This document shows, one piece after another, positions 6,608 through 12,427 of a stretch of 14,496 nt of DNA. Source of the DNA: Nitrospinota bacterium (GTDB lineage Bacteria > Nitrospinota_A > UBA7883 > JADGGD01). The notes below the pieces were generated by a model, which was given only the letters and a program-made list of their open reading frames with translations, searched no databases and had not been told where the DNA came from. A program made the position numbers and the translations under genes. Positions within the stretch are counted from its first letter, which is position 1. Each line of letters begins with the position of its first letter. The stretch covers positions 619-15,114 of the forward strand of contig JADGCD010000033.1 in NCBI GenBank assembly GCA_015229165.1. Direction: 5' to 3'.

Positions 6608-7522
6608 ATGCTCATCGACACCCATGTCCATCTGGTCACCCACCGGATGGCCGCAAAGACCGCCGACGCCTTCGCCCGGCGCTACCCTTCCGCTTTCGAG
6701 CGGGCGTTCCACAAGGGACGCTCGCCCCTGTCGCCCGCGCTGATGGCGTGGCTGAAACCGTTGTCGGTGGAGCGGCTGGCGGCCCTGTGGATCGAAGAGA
6801 TGGACCGACACGGGGTCGACCACGCCTGCTTCCTGCCGATCTTCGGCGGCTCCCACGGGGAGTTGGACGAGTTCCTGTCGCTGGCGCCGGGGCGGTTCTC
6901 GGGCTATCTGTTCCTCTCCGAGCCCCACACGAAAAAGGCGCTCCGGGAGGTCCGGTCGTGGCGCAAAAAGAATCCCCGGTTCGTGGGGGTCAAACTCTAC
7001 CCGTCGCTGTCGCATATCTCCGTGGCCGACGATCGGCTCTTCCCCCTCTACGAGACGCTGGCGGAGTTGGGGATGCCGGCGCTGATCCACTTCGGGATCA
7101 CCACGGCGCCGGTGGCCGACTACCGCTACACCAACCCCCTCGACCTTCAGCTTCCGTCCCGCCTGTTCCCCGACACCCGCTTCATTGTGGCCCACTTCGG
7201 CGCCGGATTCTTCCGGGAGCTGCTGTTGCTCGGCTACCATGCGGCCAACGTCTACGTCGACACGTCGGGAACCAACAACTGGCGGGAGTTCCTTCCGGCG
7301 GTCATGCCCCTTTCGACGATCTTCCGGCGGACGGTGGAGGTCTACGGCGCCGAACGGATTCTCTTCGGCACCGACAGCATGCTCAAACCGGACGCGGGAT
7401 ACCGGGGGCATATCCTCGCAGAACAGCGGAAGGCGGTCGGGGCGGCGAAGTTGACGGCGGCCCAAAAAGAGGCGATTTTCGCTGCGAACGGGGGGCGGCT
7501 GTTCGGCCTGCCGGGGGCATAA
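6608..7522 (+). CDS. Amidohydrolase family 2 (ACMSD-like) metal-dependent hydrolase
   Basis: This 304-residue protein has the amidohydrolase-2 barrel signature. It starts with DTHVHL, giving metal ligands His6 and His8. His161 follows in 'PALIHFGITT', His196 in 'FIVAHFGAGFFREL', and the catalytic Asp256 in 'ILFGTDSML'. Members of this family hydrolyse or decarboxylate small organic acids, but nothing here fixes the substrate. The 'GVKLYPS' strand places a lysine where family members often have one, though it need not be carboxylated. The family usually sits in the cytoplasm and I see no signal peptide. It is divergent from the kinase (77 nt between starts). It lies 22 nt before the Omp85-like gene on the same strand, so the two may be co-transcribed although no functional link is obvious. 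Confidence 0.87.
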   Translation: MLIDTHVHLVTHRMAAKTADAFARRYPSAFERAFHKGRSPLSPALMAWLKPLSVERLAALWIEEMDRHGVDHACFLPIFGGSHGELDEFLSLAPGRFSGYLFLSEPHTKKALREVRSWRKKNPRFVGVKLYPSLSHISVADDRLFPLYETLAELGMPALIHFGITTAPVADYRYTNPLDLQLPSRLFPDTRFIVAHFGAGFFRELLLLGYHAANVYVDTSGTNNWREFLPAVMPLSTIFRRTVEVYGAERILFGTDSMLKPDAGYRGHILAEQRKAVGAAKLTAAQKEAIFAANGGRLFGLPGA

Positions 7523-7544
7523 CCGCAAAGAAAGGGGGGTTCCC

Positions 7545-8832
7545 ATGCGCGGTCGGTTCGTTTTCACCATGCTGGTCGTCACGTTCATGCTCGCCACTCC
7601 CGCCCGGGGGGAGGAGGGCACGCTCTTCGGCATGGAACGGCGGCGCGACCAGTTCCCCACCGATTTCGGCTACTTCGTCTACCCCATCTCCGGCAAGGTT
7701 CCCGGCATCGGCACGGCCTACGGGGCGGGGGGGACGGTGACCAACGTCGAAGGGACCGACACCGACTTCACCGGCTTCGCCATCCGGGGCGACTTCGAGG
7801 CCACCGGAGCCCTTCTGCTGAATTACCACCTGATCGACGAGCGGCTGATCTTCGACCTGGGCAACTACACCGCCAAGGTGGCGCCGCAGGGGTTCCGCCG
7901 GGGAATCGGCTCCTCCCGGGACGACGTCCTCCACCTGGAGGTGGAGTCGGAGGTGACGGTGGCCCAGACGACCCTCACCTTCTACGAGCGGATGCTGGAG
8001 TTCTACGGCCGCTACGGTTTCGGCGCGCAGCGGCTCAACCGGGTGCTGGACGCCGACGGCAAACCGTTCGAAAACGTGGACAACCGGAAACACTACTTTC
8101 AGGCGCTCTCGCTGGGGGGGGGCGCTGGACGTCACCGACGACCGGCAGGATCCCCGCCGGGGGGTCCGGTTCGAGGTCAAGGATTTGATGCTCTTCGCCG
8201 ACCGGATCGGGGGGCTCGACTACGACACTTTCGACGCCAACCTGACCGGCTACCTGCCGGTGGGAGAGCATAACGTCTGGGCCTTCAACGCCTTCTACTC
8301 CACCGCGCTGGTCCGCCACACCGGCGACACCGACCGGGAGCGGCTCCGCCGTGAGCAGGGGTTGCAGTGCGACCAGATCACAGACCCGGCGGGGCGGCAG
8401 GAATGCCGGACCGCCGAAGACAAGCTTCTCGACGAGATCATCGCGGAGAACGCCCACGGTCGGGCCAGCGGGCTGGGGGGAACCCAACGGCTCCGCTCCT
8501 ACCCCATGGAGCGCTTTTTCGCCGGGCAGACCATCTTCTTCGGGACCGAGTTCCGCTACAACCTGACGGAAGAGGCGACCCTGATGGACTGGTACATCCT
8601 GCGGGGACTGCGGACGAACATCCAACTGGCCCTGTTCGCCGACGCGGGAACGGTGGCCGACGACGGGGCCGACCTGACGAAAAACTACAAGACCAGCGTA
8701 GGGGCGGGGGTGCGGGTTCTCTTCTCGGGGGTGACGATTCGCCTGGACGTGGCCGTGGGGGACGAGGGGACCGAAATGCAGCTCTTCCTCGACTATCCCT
8801 GGAGCATGTTCAGCGTCGACCGGGTGCTCTGA
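7545..8832 (+). pseudogene. Omp85-superfamily (BamA/TamA-like) outer-membrane barrel, frameshifted at a G9 tract
   Basis: The first frame (from ATG 7545, with a purine-rich AAAGGGGGG upstream) encodes a signal peptide (cleavage near ARG-EEG) and early barrel strands ('FPTDFGYFVYPISGKVPG', 'GIGTAYGAGGTVTNVEG'). At the nine-G run 8114-8122 it shifts into arginine/proline-rich nonsense. The +2 frame continues the barrel with 'ALDVTDDRQDPRRGVRFE' and runs to 8832, including 'LRSYPMERFFAGQ' (8491 on, the place of the BamA lid-loop LRGY/VRGF motif, here Ser for Gly) and 'LALFADAGTV'. Removing one G restores a single 428-residue protein with no POTRA domains. Omp85 barrels insert or export proteins or lipids at the outer membrane. 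This may be a real pseudogene, a phase-variable gene in its OFF state, or a homopolymer sequencing error. An internal in-frame start (ATG 8185) could in principle give a fragment, but without a signal peptide. Confidence 0.82.
8114..8122. repeat. G9 homopolymer at the Omp85 frameshift
   Basis: Nine consecutive G residues lie exactly where the coding frame of the Omp85-like gene changes. Eight G residues would join the two frames as L-G-G-A-L-D-V. Long G tracts are classic sites of slipped-strand mispairing and also of read errors. Confidence 0.85.
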
Positions 8833-8856
8833 CCGGGCCGCTTCCGCCGGAACGGG

Positions 8857-9183
8857 TCAGGAGTGGGGGTGGGCCAGGTCGTCCTGCTCTTCGAAATACT
8901 CCACGCCGAACTCCACCTTGCCGCCGAAATCGGAGACCCATACGATGGAGCCGTCGATGTTGCGCTGCTCGGGGGGATCGCCGCTCCAGAGTTCAATCAC
9001 CACCGTCTGGCCGTTGCGGATTTCCGGCTCGGGCAGTTCTTCGAACCGCATGCCGGTGGAGGAGTAGTCGAGCAGACGCGGCGTGAACCGGACGAAGTCC
9101 ATCCCCTCCTGCACAAGCAGGTTCAGGGTGGTGAAGACCTGCTCGTCCCGCTCGGCCCTGCGTCGTTCCGATCCGTCCCCCAT
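8857..9183 (-). CDS. PilZ domain protein (c-di-GMP binding)
   Basis: This 108-residue single-domain PilZ protein has both ligand motifs: an RxxxR at residues 8-12 within 'SERRRAERDE', and DxSxxG as D39-Y-S41-S-T-G44 within 'RLLDYSSTGMRFEEL'. The 'VIELWSGD' and 'GKVEFGVEYFE' strands complete the small barrel. PilZ proteins bind cyclic di-GMP and act on motility, polysaccharide or other effectors through partner contact; the partner here is unknown. ATG 9183 is chosen because AAGGGAG (9192-9198) lies 8 nt upstream; an in-frame extension to 9321 is Pro/Gly-rich and runs back into the antiporter gene. It follows the antiporter gene after 82 nt on the same strand. A TACGAT (9214-9219) suggests it may also have its own promoter. 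It converges on the Omp85-like gene with only 24 nt between stops and no terminator visible. Confidence 0.9.
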   Translation of the reverse strand: MGDGSERRRAERDEQVFTTLNLLVQEGMDFVRFTPRLLDYSSTGMRFEELPEPEIRNGQTVVIELWSGDPPEQRNIDGSIVWVSDFGGKVEFGVEYFEEQDDLAHPHS

Positions 9184-9265
9184 GGTGGCGTCTCCCTTGT
9201 CGCTGTCTGACTCATCGTACCATGCCGACGTTCCCCGGGGGAGAAAGAGACCGGGCGGGAACGGG

Positions 9266-10963
9266 CTATCGCCCCCTGTCGGGGGCGGGGGCGTTTTGCT
9301 CCACGACCGTCCGCAGGGCATGGAAACTGTCGATCCGCTTGAGCGCCTCCCGGACGGGGGCCTTCGACAGCAGGCGGCTCAACCCGGCCAGAATGGTGAT
9401 CTGCGCCTTGTCGTCCCCCTGCGGGGTCAGGATCAGGAATACCAATTGGGCGTCCTGTCCGTCCCGGGCGTTGAAGTCGATCCCCCCCTCCGAAATCCCT
9501 ACGCAGATGACCGGCGCCCGCAATCCGGCCAACCGGGCGTGGGGAATCGCCACGCCGTTGTCGAGCCCCGTGGGGACGATCCGCTCCCGCGCCAGCGCCC
9601 CCGTGCGGATGACCTCCCCGTCGAGCCCGGTCTCCTCGGCGGCCAGCGCCGAAAGCTCGCCGATCACCTCCTCCGGCGTCCGGCCTGCCAACGCCGGGAC
9701 GAAAAGGGCCTCGCTGAAATAGTCCAAGAGGGTGCGGGCCTTGCTCATGTCCAGCAGCCGCCGCATGGCGGGCCCGCTGATGACCGAAGTGACCAGCGCC
9801 ATGATCACCAGCGCGACGAACATCGGTTGGCCGATCACCCCGTATTGAAGGGCCAGGGTGGCCAGCACGATCTCCATGGCCCCCCGGGCGTTCATGCCGA
9901 AACCGATGGCCCACGCCTCGTTGCTCTTCACCCCGGCCCGCCTCGCCCCGTAGGCGCATCCCAGAATCTTTCCGACGCAGGCGATGACCAGCACCACGGC
10001 GGTGAGGGCAAGGTCGAAGTTGACGGCGAAATTGACCTTCAGCCCAATGCTGGCGAAAAAGAGGGGGGCGAAGATGAAGGAGACGAAATGTTCGATCGTC
10101 TGTTTCGTTTTCTGGCGCAGGTGGGGGGAGTCGCCCAGCGCGATCCCGGCGATGAAGGAGCCGAACACCGCATGGATGCCGATCCATTCGGTAAACGCCG
10201 CGGCGATCAGGGCCAACGACACCGCAAAGCCGATCACCCCGCCCGGCCAGGTGGTATGCCGGTTGAGCCACGGCAGGGAGGCGTTGATGGCCCACCGACC
10301 CACCGTGAGCGCCAGAGCGGCGAAAAGAAGGGTCAGCCCCACCGTCTCCCCGGCGGTGAACCGGCCTCCGCTGATCCCCATCATGCCGAGCAGCAGGGCG
10401 AACACCGACCAGCCGAAGAGGTCGTCGAACATCGCCGAGGCGATGACCGTCATGCCAATGTCGGTCCGGTAAATATTCAGGTCCATCAAGGTTTTCGCGA
10501 TGACCGGCAGGGCGGAGATGGATAGGGCCGTGGCGAAAAAGAGGGTATAGAGAAGGGGCGCCACCCCGTCGGGACGCCCCAGAAATTCGGGCAGCGTTCC
10601 CGCGAAGACAACCCCGATGGCGAAGGGGGCCGCGATGCCGCCAAGGCTCACTCCCAGCGCCGCCCGTCCCTGCCGCCAGACGCTGGCAAGCTCCACCTCC
10701 AGCCCCGCCACCAGCGTGAACAGGACCACCGCCACCAAGGCGAATCCGTTAAGGAACAGGGCGGCGTTGGGGGTCGGATTGATGAACGAGAAGAACTCCG
10801 GCGCAAAGGTCCCGGCCACCGTGGGCCCCAGCAGGATGCCGGCAAGGATCTCCCCCACCACCGCCGGCTGGCCGATCCGGCGGGCGCTTTCGCCCAGTAT
10901 CCGCGCCGCCCCGAGAAGCGCGCCGAGCGCCAGCAGTGTGGCGGTTATCTCACCATGCGTCAT
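9266..10963 (-). CDS. CPA2-family cation:proton antiporter fused to a PTS EIIA domain
   Basis: This 565-residue protein has about 12 transmembrane segments in residues ~1-400 ('QPAVVGEILAGILLGPTVAG', 'ALFATALSISALPVIAKTL'-type CPA2 pattern). An Asp-Asp pair at 180-181 in 'AMFDDLFGW' lies where electrogenic CPA2 exchangers carry their ion-binding acidic pair. After a linker, residues ~420-560 match a fructose/Ntr-type PTS EIIA domain, with the phospho-accepting His475 in 'NGVAIPHARL' preceded by 'GLD'. Antiporters of this class exchange Na+ or K+ for H+ across the inner membrane; the EIIA domain would let PTS phosphorylation state gate transport (inference). ATG 10963 has AAGGA 9 nt upstream; an in-frame TTG at 10981 contains that site and is less likely. 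It is divergent from apaG and upstream of the PilZ gene. Confidence 0.9.
   Translation of the reverse strand: MTHGEITATLLALGALLGAARILGESARRIGQPAVVGEILAGILLGPTVAGTFAPEFFSFINPTPNAALFLNGFALVAVVLFTLVAGLEVELASVWRQGRAALGVSLGGIAAPFAIGVVFAGTLPEFLGRPDGVAPLLYTLFFATALSISALPVIAKTLMDLNIYRTDIGMTVIASAMFDDLFGWSVFALLLGMMGISGGRFTAGETVGLTLLFAALALTVGRWAINASLPWLNRHTTWPGGVIGFAVSLALIAAAFTEWIGIHAVFGSFIAGIALGDSPHLRQKTKQTIEHFVSFIFAPLFFASIGLKVNFAVNFDLALTAVVLVIACVGKILGCAYGARRAGVKSNEAWAIGFGMNARGAMEIVLATLALQYGVIGQPMFVALVIMALVTSVISGPAMRRLLDMSKARTLLDYFSEALFVPALAGRTPEEVIGELSALAAEETGLDGEVIRTGALARERIVPTGLDNGVAIPHARLAGLRAPVICVGISEGGIDFNARDGQDAQLVFLILTPQGDDKAQITILAGLSRLLSKAPVREALKRIDSFHALRTVVEQNAPAPDRGR
9270..9287. repeat. Short perfect hairpin at the antiporter stop codon
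   Basis: CGCCCCC (9270-9276) and GGGGGCG (9281-9287) make a 7-bp stem with a TGTC loop, overlapping the last codons of the antiporter gene. No T-tract follows on the minus strand, so it is not an obvious terminator. It might stabilise the mRNA end or reduce read-through into the PilZ gene. Confidence 0.35.
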
Positions 10964-11031
10964 CCGTGTCGTTCCTTCCAAGCGTCCTCCGCATCGGGTC
11001 CGCCCCTCCTCTCTTTGTCAAAGGGAAGCCT

Positions 11032-11061
11032 ATGGTACCCGTTCATTCCACGCAAAGACAA
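11032..11061 (-). promoter_or_regulatory. Candidate promoter for the antiporter gene
   Basis: On the minus strand TTGTCT (11056-11061) and TACCAT (11032-11037) are separated by 18 nt, each matching the sigma70 consensus at four of six positions. It lies 69 nt before ATG 10963, inside the 209-nt divergent spacer. Confidence 0.35.
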
Positions 11062-11126
11062 ACCGGGAACCGCTTCGGCCCTTCTGCGTCGCCCCCCCGG
11101 AAGCGCGAGCCGACGGCGAGCCGTGG

Positions 11127-11132
11127 TAGAAT
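11127..11132 (+). promoter_or_regulatory. Possible -10 element for apaG
   Basis: TAGAAT on the plus strand lies 40 nt before ATG 11173. It is the same hexamer as the one before the amidohydrolase. No convincing -35 is present. Confidence 0.3.
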
Positions 11133-11172
11133 CGTCACTCGCTCCTCATCTTGCGCAAGGACCCGAACCGGC

Positions 11173-11580
11173 ATGGATCTCGACAGCACTCCCGGCCTCT
11201 CGGTGGACATCGTCCGCGTGCAGCCGATACCCGGAGACCAGATTCCCCCCAGCCACCGCTGCGGCTTCTCCTACACCATCCAGATCAACAACCACGGCGA
11301 AAAGACCGTCCAGTTGCTGGGCCGCAAGTGGATGATCAAACAGGCCGACGGCCAGATCGAGACGGTGGAGGGGGACGGGGTGGTCGGCGAGCAACCGACG
11401 CTGACGACGGGGCAGAGTCACACCTACACCAGCTTCTGTCTCCTGACGGGGGATCACGGGGCGATGTGGGGGCTCTACCTTGGCCGGGACGAGGAGGAGA
11501 CGCCGGTGATCTGGCGCATTCCCCGGTTCGACATGGATAAAAACGCCGACGCTCCCCATGCGGACGACGAAGCGCTATAG
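11173..11580 (+). CDS. apaG: ApaG domain protein
   Basis: This 135-residue protein matches ApaG (DUF525), an Ig-like/fibronectin III fold of about 125 residues. Conserved blocks are visible: 'RCGFSYTIQINNHGEKTVQLLGRKW' early on, 'DGVVGEQPTLTTGQSHTY' in the middle, then 'GAMWGLYLG' and 'IWRIPRF'. In enterobacteria apaG lies with apaH and ksgA and is linked to Co2+ resistance and Mg2+ efflux, but its biochemistry is not settled. Here it is not next to those genes. ATG 11173 has AAGGA 11 nt upstream and gives the normal family N-terminus; the upstream in-frame extension (from 10936) reads as Arg/Ser-rich noise across the spacer. The short acidic tail 'DKNADAPHADDEAL' is beyond the domain. Confidence 0.92.
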   Translation: MDLDSTPGLSVDIVRVQPIPGDQIPPSHRCGFSYTIQINNHGEKTVQLLGRKWMIKQADGQIETVEGDGVVGEQPTLTTGQSHTYTSFCLLTGDHGAMWGLYLGRDEEETPVIWRIPRFDMDKNADAPHADDEAL

Positions 11581-11586
11581 CCCGAC

Positions 11587-11760
11587 ATGAGTTCAAAGAA
11601 AATCCTGCTCATGGCCGTCGGCTGGCTCCTGCTGGCGCTCCCGATCCTCTCGAAAGCCCTCTCCTTCTCGGTGATGGGGCTGGGGAAGGAGACGCTCTTC
11701 GCCCTCTGCTGGCTCGTCGGCGCGCCGATCCTGGTCTACGCCAAGATCAAAATGCGGTGA
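11587..11760 (+). CDS. Small two-helix membrane protein, function unknown
   Basis: A 57-residue open frame begins at ATG 11587, 6 nt after the apaG stop. It has a Lys-rich start (MSSKK) and two hydrophobic stretches: about residues 6-22 ('ILLMAVGWLLLALPIL') and about 37-52 ('ETLFALCWLVGAPILVYA'). It ends in a basic KIKMR. This is a coherent small membrane protein with positive charges at both ends, consistent with both termini in the cytoplasm. No Shine-Dalgarno is visible, so translation would depend on coupling to apaG. I do not recognise the family. It does not look like CcmD, which has a single helix. Its place between apaG and ccmE could be chance. Confidence 0.6.
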   Translation: MSSKKILLMAVGWLLLALPILSKALSFSVMGLGKETLFALCWLVGAPILVYAKIKMR

Positions 11761-11770
11761 TCGCCGACAA

Positions 11771-11800
11771 TTGCGTCGGGGACAGAGGGGGTGATACGAT
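11771..11800 (+). promoter_or_regulatory. Candidate promoter for ccmE-ccmF
   Basis: TTGCGT (11771-11776) and TACGAT (11795-11800) are separated by 18 nt, 41 nt before ATG 11842. The -35 is weak. A small CCGAC/GTCGG inverted repeat (11764-11768 and 11775-11779) overlaps the -35 box and could be a regulator site. Confidence 0.35.
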
Positions 11801-11841
11801 AACTCTCTTGGAAGCAGTTTGACCGGAAAGGTTTACCCCCC

Positions 11842-12348
11842 ATGACCGACACCAACGAACCGGTCGGCCCCGCCCCGCAGGGGGGCGCCGGGTCGGCCCA
11901 GAAAAAGATCGTCGTCGGCGCCGTCATCATCGTCGCCGCCATCGTCTCCCTCATGTACTCGGCCATCGACACCAGCGCCAGCTACTACGTCACCGTTTGC
12001 GAAGCCCGGAACATGGACGCAGGCGACCTGACCAACCGGTCGCTTAGGCTGGAGGGGGTCGTCGCCCCCGGCTCGGTGGTCAACGACGGCAAGAACCTCC
12101 AGTACACCTTCGACATCCTTGAAGACCCGGAGAAAAACCCCGACTGCGCCGACAAGGTGGCGGTCTTCCACAAGGGAGTTCTGCCCGACCTGATGCAGCC
12201 GGGCGCCGTGCCGGAGAACATGGTCACCAACCTGAAAGTCATCGTGGAGGGGCGCTTCGACGCGAAGGGCGCCTTCGTGGCCGACCGGGTGCTGACCAGT
12301 TGTCCCTCCCGCTACAACGCCGCCGAAGATGTGAAAAAACCGGTCTGA
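11842..12348 (+). CDS. ccmE: Cytochrome c maturation haem chaperone CcmE, Cys-type variant
   Basis: This 168-residue protein has one membrane anchor (about residues 21-42, 'KKIVVGAVIIVAAIVSLMYS') followed by a periplasmic OB fold. The family blocks are present: 'SYYVTVCEARN', 'RLEGVVAPGSV', 'FHKGVLPDLMQPG' and 'VIVEGRFDAKGAFVADRVLTSCPSRY'. CcmE carries haem covalently and passes it to CcmF. The usual haem-binding motif is His-X3-Tyr (about 'AKHDEKY'). Here the same position reads C154-P-S-R-Y158, so Cys replaces His. This Cys-X3-Tyr form is known from a variant System I in archaea and some bacteria, often without CcmH. Two more cysteines (53 and 102) are also on the periplasmic side. The leader ACCGGAAAGGT (11822-11832) is repeated before ccmF. 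It is 40 nt beyond a likely promoter. Confidence 0.92.
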   Translation: MTDTNEPVGPAPQGGAGSAQKKIVVGAVIIVAAIVSLMYSAIDTSASYYVTVCEARNMDAGDLTNRSLRLEGVVAPGSVVNDGKNLQYTFDILEDPEKNPDCADKVAVFHKGVLPDLMQPGAVPENMVTNLKVIVEGRFDAKGAFVADRVLTSCPSRYNAAEDVKKPV

Positions 12349-12427
12349 CCCCGCGCGGACCCCGACTCCAGCAACCCCCGCGCCCCCGGTGGGCGCCCGA
12401 CCGTACCGGAAAGGTGACAAGCCTCCC

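Noticed and set aside
9270..9287. Terminator between the antiporter and PilZ genes
   Set aside because: The stem is perfect but no T-tract follows in the direction of transcription.
9083..10525. 480-codon frame antisense to the antiporter gene
   Set aside because: The antiporter and EIIA motifs are on the minus strand; this frame is Gly/Pro/Gln/Arg-rich noise.
11587..11760. Small membrane protein as CcmD
   Set aside because: CcmD normally has one helix and sits with ccmC; this protein has two hydrophobic segments and lies next to apaG.
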